Positions 58,487 to 64,000 of a stretch of 64,000 bases of DNA are shown piece by piece. A model generated the notes under the pieces. It was given only the letters and a program-made list of their open reading frames with translations, made no database searches and was not told where the DNA came from. The position numbers were made by a program, and so were the translations under genes. The DNA is from Monomorium pharaonis (Eukaryota; Arthropoda; Insecta; Hymenoptera; Formicidae). Position 1 is the first letter of the stretch. Each line of letters starts with the position of its first letter. The stretch is from NCBI RefSeq assembly GCF_013373865.1, contig NC_050467.1, forward strand, positions 35,077,132-35,141,131, read 5' to 3'.

Positions 58487-59016
58487 TGCGTGTTCGTGTG
58501 CGTGCGTGCGTGTGTGTATATGTAAAAATAAAAATGTAATAATTATAATGAAATAAAAATAATTTACGTATAGTTTAGATTATGTATGATACTGTCCTAT
58601 TATTTTTTATGACTGTTTTGTCAACTATTTTCTTTTTTTTACTATATTTATTTATTTTTTCTATTATTTAGTAATGTTTTATTAATATTGAAAATTTTTT
58701 TATATGTAAAGTAAATTTTTGTGTTTTGTATTTGGAACTTTATTTTTATATAACTAAAATGATATTATTTGCTCAAAGTATATTCTTAAACTATATTTGT
58801 AACATATATTGTGTGGTAATATATGTGTATGAATTGGTTGTATCAAGTATCATTATTGCAGGTCCATCTCAACCAGATGAGGATGATTATGGATATGAAT
58901 CTCAAACAGCATCTGCATTATACAATCAGTTTATGAGCAAATATAACAGTTTACCTCCAGAGAAGCCCATTTTTAGTAGCGAGAAAAGAACAGTGAAGGA
59001 TATTGCATCTACGAAG
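25247..59016 (+). CDS. SPTY2D1: SPT2 chromatin protein homologue, coding exons 1-4 (3' part beyond window)
   Basis: SPT2 proteins bind histone H3-H4 and help keep chromatin intact during transcription. The exons at 25247-25300, 41070-41219, 47694-47823 and 58862-59016 join in consistent phase to a 163-residue N-terminus: MDFGTLISVAQKNETKKQ, then YQTKFTPLKKQSKQSK, a charged helix (LARKEEEEKQKALEEKRKK), a basic INKHLKVCKAANKS stretch and the acidic PSQPDEDDYGYES. The MDF start, the FL-RKEEE helix and the DDYGYES block match the family. The conserved C-terminal histone-binding domain is not in the window; no further exon was found up to 64000. Introns are 15.8, 6.5 and 11.0 kb, filled with transposons. 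Confidence 0.85.
25675..25822. repeat. 148-bp foldback in SPT2 intron 1
   Basis: CTGAGGGTTTAAATT at 25674-25688 pairs with GATTTGAACCCTCAG at 25808-25822; internal AGCTTTTTT/AAAAAAGGCT arms. Probable MITE. Confidence 0.65.
26226..26295. repeat. (CA)n microsatellite
   Basis: About 70 bp of uninterrupted CA dinucleotides. Confidence 0.97.
26300..27235. other. AT-rich part of SPT2 intron 1
   Basis: No exon, element end or RNA gene recognised. Confidence 0.5.
27240..28860. repeat. large foldback, about 1.2 kb without its nested mariner
   Basis: The left arm from 27260 (GGTAATTATGCACAATAAGG, then TCCGATTTCAATGACCTTGA) is repeated inverted at 28300-28850. Further inner pairs include CCCATGTGGTACTGTACAAG (27790) against its complement at 27905. 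The right arm is split at TA by the mariner 28371-28781. A related half-copy lies at 55229-55345. Confidence 0.75.
28371..28781 (-). mobile_element. internally deleted mariner with transposase N-terminus
   Basis: The TIRs CTAGGCACATCCAGAAAGTA / TACTTTCTGGATGTGTCTAG (about 40 bp, few mismatches) are flanked by TA at 28369-28370 and 28782-28783. On the minus strand 28371-28622 codes MAKLIKNLATCEIRSVIHFL...CEVYGENAMSDSMVRRWVRQFN, the first helix-turn-helix of mariner transposases. It runs to VHDD and then passes straight into the 3' TIR. The catalytic DDD domain is gone, so the copy cannot move itself. Confidence 0.9.
29060..29220. repeat. direct repeat of a CTTGTACTGTACCACATGGG motif
   Basis: Two diverged direct copies (about 29066-29120 and 29156-29212). 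The same motif is present in both arms of the 27240-28860 foldback (about 27790 and 27905). Confidence 0.65.
29221..30070. other. AT-rich part of SPT2 intron 1
   Basis: No gene recognised. It contains GGGGATGCTACCGTTACG (29661) and a loosely inverted GAGGGTGCTAGGTGCTCAC (29812), possibly the ends of an old element. Confidence 0.4.
30072..32158 (+). mobile_element. LINE-derived element with ORF1 but no ORF2 (copy A)
   Basis: The body is 30084-32146. The flanks tttttcaaagta (30072-30083) and ttttccaaagta (32147-32158) are a likely 12-bp target duplication with one change. The sense strand is purine-rich. ORF1 text includes a charged coiled-coil segment (SGELKEIKEELRGIRECLME, 30870-30930), an RRM-like piece (NVVWRGVEGEDKEERWFVER, about 31740-31800) and DKNLTIEERRMR (about 31945-31985), broken by frameshifts. 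It passes directly into a 3' UTR with GCACAATGGCCAGG and ends GGAATAAACGTATCTAACAT. No endonuclease or reverse transcriptase is present. Confidence 0.75.
32160..32600 (-). repeat. inverted copy of the satellite-flank repeat
   Basis: 32290-32580 is the reverse complement of 37040-37330, sharing TGGCACTCGACTTG, GTATGTAGTTGAATGTAGTA and a GTTGCATCATTTACG block with changes. Together they form the outer arms of a 5-kb foldback. Confidence 0.65.
32601..33545. other. AT-rich part of SPT2 intron 1
   Basis: No coding or element signature recognised. 33110-33200 resembles 62640-62720 around an ACTTTTTGAG...AAAAACG segment. Confidence 0.4.
33549..34090. repeat. 540-bp palindrome, copy 1
   Basis: The arms begin AAGGAAACCTCGCAAACCGA and contain CTTGGCATAAATGTAGAGAG, GAAACCACCCTTCAAAG and GATATATCTCGTAAACTAAA, mirrored to 34090. 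The centre is an A/T tract near 33810-33830. The second copy lies at 49475-50030. Confidence 0.85.
34140..34657 (+). repeat. satellite of about 150-bp monomers, left block
   Basis: Three to four diverged monomers share ACAAACGATTCTGAATCGAG, TCCCGCAAGCGGATTTAAG and a TAATTATATCTCGCGAACG block. The array is split at a TTAA by two elements and resumes at 36868. Confidence 0.75.
34658..35201. mobile_element. TTAA-flanked MITE (about 550-bp family), copy 3
   Basis: Ends GGCGATGCTGGACTGTC and (RC) GAGAATGCTGGAGTTGTC; TTAA at 34654-34657 and 35202-35205. 544 bp, close to the copies at 15239 and 15796. It contains TTGATCGGGGTCGATAATG. Confidence 0.85.
35679..35993 (+). pseudogene. piggyBac transposase cysteine-rich domain fragment
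   Basis: 104 codons. Two tandem cysteine clusters (CKIC...C...C..C...H and CRKRTYIFCNICQKSICNEC...FH) correspond to the C-terminal RING/PHD-like zinc domain of piggyBac transposases, which binds the element's ends. The ATG is simply the first in the frame, inside the MADTIWRQ read-through of the repeated motif, so it need not be a real start. Confidence 0.7.
36083..36373 (-). pseudogene. inverted second copy of the cysteine-rich segment
   Basis: Codes CKSGRKCRKRTYIFCNICQK then SICNECFED, nearly identical to residues of the + strand fragment at 35885-35975, followed by unrelated sequence. An arm of the same foldback. Confidence 0.65.
36868..37330 (+). repeat. satellite of about 150-bp monomers, right block
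   Basis: Resumes exactly after TTAA with GATACCTTAAAAATTAACC. Two to three diverged monomers follow (CAACTACAAACGAAAGTAAA, CGATTTTGAATTAAACCC). The last part is the inverted partner of 32290-32580. Confidence 0.7.
37497..38211. mobile_element. 715-bp TTAA-flanked foldback
   Basis: Ends AGAGATAACACCACTCTTGAG and (RC) GGGGTAACACTATTCTTGAG; TTAA at 37493-37496 and 38212-38215. The inner arms share AATTGTTTAAAATGACGCCAT and its inverse. The short frames inside are arm artefacts. Confidence 0.8.
38822..39415 (-). pseudogene. truncated LINE ORF2 C-terminus
   Basis: Minus strand. GIWSRDLGVKKQKVERMQER, YLRWLLGVKRKTSGYLVKED and LQREKMREEQNW (39067-39255) are the post-polymerase region of LINE ORF2 proteins, where ...RYLRW.LGV.R.TPGYL.-E is a recurrent block. 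Further C-terminal charged text lies at 38837-39022. Both ends are truncated; a frame break separates the parts. Confidence 0.65.
39647..39777. mobile_element. 131-bp MITE (GGTTGCGTTCGGAAACATCA)
   Basis: GGTTGCGTTCGGAAACATCA pairs with TGATGTTTCCGAACGCAATC. Internal ATCATTTTATCCT / AGGATAAAATGAT. The target duplication is ambiguous (CTA or TA). Confidence 0.75.
41070..41219 (+). CDS. SPTY2D1: SPT2 coding exon 2
   Basis: 50 codons from QTVPCYQTKF to EEKRKKE between acceptor TTTTTTAG and donor GTGAGG. Phase 0 on both sides. It encodes a lysine/glutamate-rich helix. The acceptor is TTAGCAG, so splicing three bases later would drop Gln19. Confidence 0.88.
41690..45220. repeat. AATTAAAATTTAATT satellite, interrupted at 42172-43924
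   Basis: Block 1 (41690-42171) and block 2 (43925-45220) are built of AATTAAAATTTAATTCT-like units spaced by TAATTAAA/TTTAATTA, in alternating orientation. In block 2 a longer unit of 196 bp is repeated (TAGCGAATTAAATTTTAATT at 44851 and 45047). A gap at 44070-44440 contains less repetitive sequence. Confidence 0.85.
42172..43924 (-). mobile_element. LINE-derived element with ORF1 but no ORF2 (copy B)
   Basis: Minus strand, inside the AT satellite. gaattaaaatttaata occurs at both borders (42159-42174, 43925-43940), though the satellite itself has this text. Sense-strand ORF1 pieces: GEEDGNKEDDEEMRDG (43445-43639) and a Lys/Glu-rich coiled coil (KEEKKRMEERAERVEEAKDE, 42788-43105). The junction GCACAATGGCCAGG and a tail with AAAACACCCTGG...CCAGAATAAACTTCTATTCT match copy A at 30-32 kb. 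No ORF2. Confidence 0.75.
45640..46150. repeat. inverted GTACACCGTAAAGTT minisatellite around a (CGCA)n microsatellite
   Basis: Left: 15-18-bp units GTACACCGTAAAGTT (45690-45800). Middle: (CGCA)n 45808-45945. Right: inverted units AACTTTACGGTGTACA (46015-46075). The outer ends pair TGGACACAGTGCAAATGGAC with GTCCATTTGCAACGTGTCC. Confidence 0.85.
46270..47693. other. AT-rich end of SPT2 intron 2
   Basis: No gene or clear element. Ends in a long T tract before exon 3. Confidence 0.5.
47694..47823 (+). CDS. SPTY2D1: SPT2 coding exon 3
   Basis: Starts after a long T tract and CAG. Codes NLLALRDQKTQNRINKHLK then VCKAANKSVIEDAIDSENTA and ITIA(G), ending in phase 1 before GTAATA. 130 nt. Confidence 0.88.
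48905..49315. repeat. GC-rich foldback, copy 1
   Basis: The arms pair ATTACGCGAATGAGAGCGCG, CCATAGCACGGCCCACTGTG and AGCATTGGCTGCCGG with their complements. The centre is near 49080. Far richer in G+C than its surroundings. The flank TTTTATGTCCACCTTGATCT (49262) is shared with the copy at 62100. Confidence 0.85.
49475..50030. repeat. 540-bp palindrome, copy 2
   Basis: Same family as 33549-34090 (CTTGGCATAAATGTAGATAG; GTTGAAACCACCCTTTAAA; TGTAAACTAAACAAAATATC), mirrored around an A/T tract at about 49750. Both copies keep both arms. Confidence 0.85.
51010..51143 (+). tRNA. tRNA-like pseudogene with internal 60-bp duplication
   Basis: Mirror copy of the element at 51365-51433: AAGCACAGCGGCTGCG (A box region) and GGTTCAACTCTCG (B box). 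The loop carries CTCGTAA in place of CTCATAA. About 59 bp are inserted, bounded by two AATTTTGACAT copies (51043-51053 and 51107-51117). Not functional as a tRNA. Confidence 0.45.
51365..51433 (-). tRNA. tRNA-Met(CAT)-like pseudogene or SINE head
   Basis: On the minus strand TAGCACAGCGG matches the Pol III A box and GGTTCAAGTCT the B box. The loop CTCATAA would give anticodon CAT. The anticodon and acceptor stems contain mismatches and no CCA-like end pairing exists, so this is a tRNA-derived repeat and not a working tRNA. Confidence 0.5.
51840..52180 (+). repeat. SINE/MITE-like repeat, copy 2
   Basis: Contains GATGGGAGATCCAAGTTTAA then ACTCTGGATGAGG, and GAATTTGTCGGCGCGCAGT, as in 13255-13485. 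It includes two direct copies of AAAAGATATTAAATTGCTAG (51892 and 52067). Confidence 0.5.
52530..53320 (+). pseudogene. Penelope-like element C-terminus with GIY-YIG endonuclease
   Basis: An uninterrupted frame that becomes recognisable at FSGRYLSFFSHYPRCHKIGT, IYSLIDRAVMLSDPFF and NILLDNGYPLDLVFHEINNR, the linker after the Penelope reverse transcriptase. The endonuclease follows: VYKICCKNCNASYVGQTKRH, where the family motif is Y-I/K...YVGQT, then LSTRIKEHANN and a SEMIYIKE block. Polymerase catalytic motifs are absent, so the copy is 5'-truncated, but the nuclease half has no stop. The roughly 45 residues before FSGRYL (from 52397) look like read-through of flanking DNA. Confidence 0.85.
53321..53830 (+). 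other. 3' tail of the Penelope-like element with hammerhead-like core
   Basis: At 53750-53776 the text CTGAAGA, a hairpin GACTA-AGTA-TAGTC, then GAAA resembles the CUGANGA...GAAA core of the hammerhead motifs known from Penelope-like elements. There is one extra A before stem II and a weak stem III, so activity is doubtful. Confidence 0.45.
53831..54258. other. AT-rich part of SPT2 intron 3
   Basis: Nothing recognised. Confidence 0.5.
54259..54410. repeat. 150-bp foldback
   Basis: AATTATGTAGTTATACGGAG pairs with CTCTGTATAACTACATAATT; inner ATATGTTATCAAGGTCATTA and its inverse. The GACCTTGAT block is shared with the 27240 and 55229 repeats. Confidence 0.8.
55229..55345 (+). repeat. half-copy of the 27240-type foldback
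   Basis: CACCGATTTCAATGACCTTG, ATATATGTTGTCAGGGTCAT and ACAACTTTTCCC match 27290-27350 in the same order. Confidence 0.7.
55740..56260. repeat. unclassified repeat with inverted segments
   Basis: CTCAGAGGAACTCC (55990) and GGAGTTCTTTTGAGG (56045) pair around TTTCCACCAGTTTGGATCC. GGATTCAAACAGGTGGAAAC (55800) pairs loosely with the latter. No coding frame. Confidence 0.4.
56543..57146. mobile_element. 604-bp TTAA-flanked MITE
   Basis: Ends CTCTTTGAGTGGCAGTGG and (RC) TCCTTTGAGTGGCACATT; TTAA at 56539-56542 and 57147-57150. Contains ATATGGCGGACG (56849), GGTTGGCAGATTTAACATG (56958) and GGATCCGCCATATATTGG then ATCCGCCATCTTGAATTTTG. Confidence 0.8.
57245..57314. repeat. (GA)n microsatellite
   Basis: About 70 bp of uninterrupted GA. 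Confidence 0.97.
57320..58390. other. AT-rich part of SPT2 intron 3
   Basis: No gene or element recognised. Confidence 0.5.
58393..58520. repeat. (TG)n / (GCGT)n microsatellite
   Basis: TG dinucleotides with TATG interruptions, then GCGTGCGT units. Confidence 0.95.
58862..59016 (+). CDS. SPTY2D1: SPT2 coding exon 4
   Basis: Completes the glycine codon and codes PSQPDEDDYGYESQTASAL then YNQFMSKYNSLPPEKPIFSS and EKRTVKDIASTK, ending at donor GTATAT. 155 nt, leaves in phase 0. The acidic Tyr-rich motif and PPEKP are conserved features of insect SPT2. Confidence 0.9.
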
Positions 59017-59039
59017 GTATATTCTTTATAAAAAAATTT

Positions 59040-59241
59040 CGCCGGACCAACCACTTTTTTTGTGTGTGCCTGTGTAATTAGTTGAATTTACAAAAAGTAA
59101 CGCTAACGTGTTACCGTTACTTTTACGAAATAATAGTCCTTAATCTTATTATTTCGTAAAAGTAACGGTAACACGTTAGCGTTACTTTTTGTAAATTCAA
59201 CTAATTACACAGGCACACACAAAAAAGTGGTTGGTCCGGCG
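59040..59241. repeat. 200-bp near-perfect palindrome beside an SPT2 splice donor
   Basis: Arms of about 94 bp: GCCGGACCAACCACTTTTTT, TGCCTGTGTAATTAGTTGAA and AAAAGTAACGCTAACGTG pair with their complements around GTCCTTAATCT. Only one A/T run-length difference is seen. Starts 24 bp after exon 4. Confidence 0.9.
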
Positions 59242-59450
59242 GACTAGACTAGTCAATCCTTATGTATTTCGATCCGCTGAATCCGAATCCAAGGTCAGAA
59301 TTGTAAAGTTAGCTCGCATTTTCTAACCTCAAAAAAAAATTTTTTTTAAATGTTGGTCCGGTGGACCAGACTAGTCAATCCTTATGTATTTTGACCCGCT
59401 GAAACCGAATCCAATGTCAGAATTGCAAAGTTAGCTCGCATTTCCTAACC
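59242..59450 (+). repeat. direct repeat after the palindrome
   Basis: GACTAGTCAATCCTTATGTA and GTTAGCTCGCATTTTCTAAC occur twice, about 108 bp apart, in the same order. Confidence 0.8.
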
Positions 59451-59459
59451 TCAACAAAA

Positions 59460-59828
59460 ATTTTTTTTGTTTTACTTATTGACTTTTTACGCGTATATAA
59501 CCTAAATTTTCGTTTCGCAATTTCGTCTCAATTAGGCACTAAAATCTAATTTTTGAAACTCGACACTGTTTATTCTCGTCGTCCATTAGTCTGTGAATAC
59601 GAATTTCGTAAGTACAAACTGTAGATCTTATTAAGCAAAAATTGTTATGTGACAACAAATTAACAAGTTTTTCCCGTTTTTGGTAGAAATTCCACTCCAC
59701 AGACTGGTAGCAATGCGTATTCTTTTATTTTGGAGAAGAATTTCTAAATCTATAAAAGAAATAAAAAGATATTATGAAACAAAAATTACTATCTTTTTGT
59801 CGGTAAAACAGACAACTCCAGTATCCCT
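59460..59828. mobile_element. TTAA MITE (about 550-bp family), partial copy 4
   Basis: Matches 34860-35201 over GACTTTTTACGCGTATATAA, CGAATTTCGTAAGTACAAAC and GTCGGTAAAACAGACAACTC. Ends ...CCAGTATCCC with TTAA at 59829-59832. Confidence 0.75.
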
Positions 59829-59840
59829 TTAACTCATTAA

Positions 59841-60200
59841 AGGGATTATAAAGTCGTCTGTTTTACTGACATTCTGTTTAACCATTTAGTTTTGAATTGA
59901 ATTTACAGAATTGAAAATTCTTTTACACGTTTAAAGTACGTACACAAGTAAACCGAGGACGATTAGATCAAGACCAAAAATGCAAAAAAATTTTTAAAGT
60001 TTATTTGTTTATAAAAATATTTGCTTTAAAATATTATACAGGTTATATAGCTTATACGTACAAATATAAATAATACATTGCAGTTCGGAATAGATTGAGA
60101 AATAAAACGGCTATATTCGTCAAATTACGATTACAAGCTGTAAAAAAAGTTATTTATAGCACCAAATTTTGTTCATTTAAGCGCTTTCACTGAAAAGTCT
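59841..60200. mobile_element. TTAA MITE (about 550-bp family), partial copy 5, reversed
   Basis: Starts after TTAA (59837-59840) with AGGGATTATAAAGTCGTCTG. It follows the reverse complement of 15796-16341 (ACATTCTGTTTAACCATTTA; TCAAATTACGATTACAAGC) and fades after the GCGCTT palindrome centre. Confidence 0.7.
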
Positions 60201-60905
60201 GTAGTTAAGATTTCTTAAAAAAAGATTACCCGTGTTTTCTTTTTACAAAATTGAATTATTTAAACGAAAATTGTTTTTTTTTCTTTTTAATAAAAAAAAA
60301 AAAATCTCAGATTTATGATGGTCTTGGTTAAAAAGTCAAAAATATTAAAAGAAAAAAAATTTTTTTTTAGAGAATGAGAAAGAAACAAAAATTTTTTTGT
60401 AAAAGTTGCCTTTTTTTTCAAACGCCCGTATTTATTAGAAAAAAAAGGTAATTAAAATTAAAGGTAATAAAAATAAAGTAATTAAAATGATAGTCAATGA
60501 AAAGGTGAAAAGTTGTACTTTAAGAGAAAGTACTTTATAGCCAGTTTTTCGATTCTGTTAAAAAAATATATTTATTTTGTGATGTAAATTTGGTAAAAAA
60601 TGAATGTAGTCTAAACACATAATAGTAAAGGAAAATAGTAATATTTCTTTAAAAAACATAATTATAAAAGTGTTTAATACAAAAAATATTTATTACAAAA
60701 AAAAATTTATTAGAAAAAATTTTTTAATCTAACACGTATGTTAAGTATTGGTTTTAATGGATTAAAAAAATTTTTCTAATAAATTTTTTTTGTAAAAAAT
60801 ATTTTTTGTATTAAACACTTTTATAATATATTTTTTTACATTAAAAAATATCGTTGTCTTTGAAAAATTTTTTCTTTTATATTTCTAACACCAAAAGCGC
60901 TTATA
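60201..60905. other. AT-rich stretch with A/T palindrome
   Basis: 60645-60840 is an A/T-rich inverted repeat (GTGTTTAATACAAAAAATAT and its complement). No coding sequence. Confidence 0.5.
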
Positions 60906-61664
60906 CAGTGGAACCCCGCGTTAGCGGACTGTTCGGCACTCTGGTCCGCTAACGCGGGGTTATCTCCTATTGCTTGGTTTCACTCCCACTCCGTGAAATT
61001 CAGGGACGTAACGGTATTGCCATCTAACCAGTTAATGTTTACGCTTAAGACTAAATGTATTCGATCATAAAATTGCAAGCAGAGCGTCTCAGATCAAGTC
61101 AATCGTATCTATAGCCGTCCGAAAAACTTACATCTCGTACCTCTGTAATAAATTATATTCCCGAATATTTTATATTCCCTACACTTCTAATTTATTATTA
61201 TTTTCCAATATATAATTTATAAATAAAATATTATCAAATTAGAAATCCAGCTTTGATTGCAATCGGTGTTTCTTTTTTTATGTGATTACATTTAAACAAT
61301 TTATTTTTAATTAGTGTTGGCTATTTTATTTACATGTGCGTGAATTTTTCAAATAAAAATTTATATAAAAATATATTTTTATTTATATTACACGAATAAT
61401 ATTTTGAAACAATTTTTTGAGACAATTTTTAATGACCATGTAGACAAAATAATAAATTCTTAAATTTAAAAAAATATTAGCCATTTCTTAGTCTTAAATG
61501 AATTAATTATAGATTAAAATCTTGCACAAATCTTTAAAAGAATACGTCATAACTGCTTACATACTACGTGACTGCATTGCTATCCCCACACACGCTACTC
61601 ATGTGGGCCGAGTGCGTATGGAGGGGATAGTTTCCGCTAATGCGGAGTACACGGGGTTCCACTG
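60906..61664. mobile_element. 759-bp pogo/Tigger-type MITE
   Basis: Ends CAGTGGAACCCCGCGTTAGC and (RC) CAGTGGAACCCCGTGTACTC, flanked by TA at 60904-60905 and 61665-61666. CAGTGGAACCCCG ends with TA targets are typical of the pogo group. A hairpin CCCCGCGTTAGCGGA/TCCGCTAACGCGGGG sits at the left end. No transposase. Confidence 0.85.
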
Positions 61665-62099
61665 TATAAGGGAGATGGTGAGAATATGGCGCACTTAAGG
61701 GAGAAACTCATGTAAATGGTCTAAATTTTAAGAATTTTTTAAAAGAAAAGTAATGAATCTATTGTTTTGAAACTTTGGATATGTTTTTTTGACTATTTAG
61801 TCTATTACATTAAATAAGAAATATTGTAAATTGTTTGAGTAATGACGGCTCAAAGATGGCTCCTTTAAAAATTTCCGGGAAACGCAAAGGCCACGACAAT
61901 GATCCGAAATAAAAAATTCAAAAAGAAAACTTTAATTTATGCAAAAACGTTTATTATAAATTTAAATTTACATAAAAAATTGCAAAATTGCAAAATTGAA
62001 GAAATAGCAACAAATACAAAGATAAACGATATTTTTAAATAAACAATTGCAAAAAGCTATTGTTTAAAAATTAATAATAAACAAACGAATAGGTTTGTG

Positions 62100-62640
62100 G
62101 AGAAAAAGTTAAAGAATATACATGATGTTCTGCGTAAGGTATGAAAGTCTTCATGGAAAGATAGACGGGATCAAGGTGAACATAAAAGTCTCCTATAGTT
62201 TTTGAATATCTCCAATAATAGCCGAAATATTAATTTTTTAAATTGTACAAATGAGAGCGCGCCGAGGGAAGCGCCGAACCGTTCGAGCTATAGGACGGCC
62301 CTCTGTGTTAACTATTGGCTGTTGGCGGTAGGGGAGGGGGGGAGGGGCAGAAGGAGAAGCGCGGCGAAGCATGAGCAACGGCGCGCTTTTCCTTCTTCCC
62401 TTACCGCCGGCAGTCAATACTTGACACAGAGTACTATAGCTTGAGTGGCTCGGCATTTCCCTCGGCGCGCTCTCATTCGTACAATTTAAAAAATGAATAT
62501 CTCGGCCATTATTGGAGATATCCATAAACTATGATAGACTTTTATGTTCACCTTGATCTCGTCTATCTTTTCACGAAGACTTTTATACTTTATGCAGAAC
62601 ATACACACTGTGTAAATGTCTAAGGTAAAGCATTATTGGT
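62100..62640. repeat. GC-rich foldback, copy 2
   Basis: The outer arms ATGAAAGTCTTCATGGAAAG and AAGGTGAACATAAAAGTCT and the inner arms CAAATGAGAGCGCGCCGAGG all have inverted partners up to 62640. The centre is near 62370 in a G-rich tract. Same family as 48905-49315. Confidence 0.85.
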
Positions 62641-63363
62641 CGTCAACTTTTTGAGCTACACGTTCTGGCGCGCAAAATTTTGCGTTTCGAGAAAAACACG
62701 TTTAAAGTTTTCGAAACAAAAATCACAAGAAAAACGTGTTTAATTAAAACTTACTACTATTTTTTATATACTAATCAGCGATACCAGGTTTATAGAATAG
62801 ACGTTCTTATTTTACAAACTACTTTAATAAAGCCACTTTTTTCTTTTTATGAGCTGTTCGAGCATCTTTAGATCTTTCAAGGCTGCTCAAGCGGCGCTCT
62901 TGCCTCTTTATGCGATGCTGATCGATGGAGTCGGCGAAAACGTTGTTCAATTACAATATTAATACGATTTATTATGATTTATTTTTACTATTCGGGGTGT
63001 TTATGAAGCAACTGCTTTACTCGCTTGCGTACTAATTGAAGAGATGCCATCTATTCAAAAGAAGATTGCTACACTCACAAAAATTTAAACATCTGGTTTC
63101 TTATAAGCAATTGTTACTTGTACTAAAGTCAATTTTTAGAAGTATTATTGTGTGAAGGGACCGAAAGATCAGGCGTCCAACGTGTGTTCATATACTTGTG
63201 CTCTCCGAGCGTTGAGAGCGCTTCACAATTTTAAAATAATATTGAAAAAGGGTTCAGATTGCGTTCTATTTTGTTTTATCATATTTTTAAAATGTTTTCT
63301 ATCGATTTAGGGAATAAAAAAAATTTGTAAAAAAATTTATTTTACATGAATTTTCCTCTTTAA

Positions 63364-64000
63364 CCCATTAATCCTTTAACATCAAACCAGGACTGTTTCG
63401 TATCGTTCACTTCAATCATTCAGCACTCAGTGAAAATGATGAAAATATCTATAAGAAATGCATATCCGAGTATTTTCGAGTATGCACTTTTCGATTCTGA
63501 TCTTCAAAATTCGAGAAAAATTCCAAATTCTTGATGATTTTTGAGATAAAAAAAAAGAAACTATTTTTTTAACAGGTTTTTTGCTTTTAATTCGCAATTT
63601 TGATTATGATATACATTTGATATTTGGTCGGAACCTTTTTAAACCGTGCAATTTTTGTTTGAACTTAAAAATTATGTACTTAGTTAAATAAATTTCATCA
63701 TGACGGATGCAATATAGCGGTCGAAAGGTCGGAAAATACCAAAATTTCGCTTTTTTTTCATATTTATCGTTAATAATAATTGATCTTAAATATGCATAAA
63801 ATTGTTCTGACAAACAAATATGGCAGAATCTAAAATGGCGCTTTGAAATATTGAATATATCGTAAAAATTAAGGATTTTCACGAATTTTTTTGCACTTTT
63901 GTCGAAAAAATCGTATAAAATTTTAAAATTTACATCTGTCGGGTATTGGGAAATTTCAAAATATAAATAATATGATGTTTATTTAACTGTATATGATAAT
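63364..64000. mobile_element. left part of a TTAA (piggyBac-type) element, cut by window end
   Basis: TTAA at 63360-63363 followed by CCCATTAATCCTTTAACATC, like the 35206 and 48331 ends. Contains CATGACGGATGCAATATAGCG (63697) and ATATGGCAGAATCTAAAATG-GCG (63818). The right end is not in the window. Confidence 0.5.

Noticed and set aside
59017..64000. Further SPT2 exons
   Set aside because: I looked for the basic C-terminal histone-binding region in all frames and saw no candidate with splice sites; the gene probably continues past the window.

Overview
This is AT-rich nuclear DNA from an animal, almost certainly an insect. The protein fragments and the density of small inverted-repeat elements suggest Hymenoptera, perhaps an ant, but I cannot confirm that without a search. 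Three host genes are visible, and transposon remains fill nearly everything else. (1) The last coding exon of a proteasome alpha-1 subunit (PSMA1/Prosalpha6) lies at 11168-11380 (+). (2) A complete six-exon mitochondrial lipoyl synthase gene (LIAS) lies at 11636-20265 (-). All reading phases close to a 371-residue protein, and the gene is tail-to-tail with PSMA1. (3) The first four coding exons of an SPT2-type chromatin protein (SPTY2D1 homologue) lie at 25247-59016 (+) with introns of 15.8, 6.5 and 11.0 kb. The gene runs off the right edge.

Layout. 1-2.3 kb: decayed BEL/Pao LTR retrotransposon (-). 2.8-3.2 kb: nested foldbacks. 3.48-7.70 kb: a non-LTR (LINE) insertion (-) with an 18-bp target duplication. 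7.7-8.7 kb: probable Gypsy-type LTR and leader. 9.1-11 kb: piggyBac remnant and two foldbacks. 11.2-20.3 kb: PSMA1 end and LIAS, whose third intron holds a 3-kb TA-flanked foldback stuffed with smaller elements. 20.4-24.7 kb, between LIAS and SPT2: a cluster of at least a dozen short foldback MITEs with 3-bp target duplications, including three head-to-tail copies of one element. 25.2-64 kb: SPT2 exons among long introns packed with TTAA-flanked (piggyBac-type) elements, a truncated mariner, a pogo/Tigger-type MITE, two LINE derivatives that keep ORF1 but lack ORF2, a Penelope-like GIY-YIG fragment, AT-rich satellites and microsatellites.

The most useful observations are structural. Several insertions can be proved from inside the window because an unoccupied copy of the target sits in the opposite arm of a palindrome or in a neighbouring satellite monomer. 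Two TTAA elements sit back-to-back sharing one TTAA at two separate loci. A YY1/Pho-like motif (AAAATGGCGGAT followed by ATATGGCG) recurs in most of the TTAA elements. No CRISPR array, bacterial operon or complete autonomous element was found. Functions of the host genes come from family knowledge; transposon classes are inferred from coding remnants, termini and target duplications read by eye.
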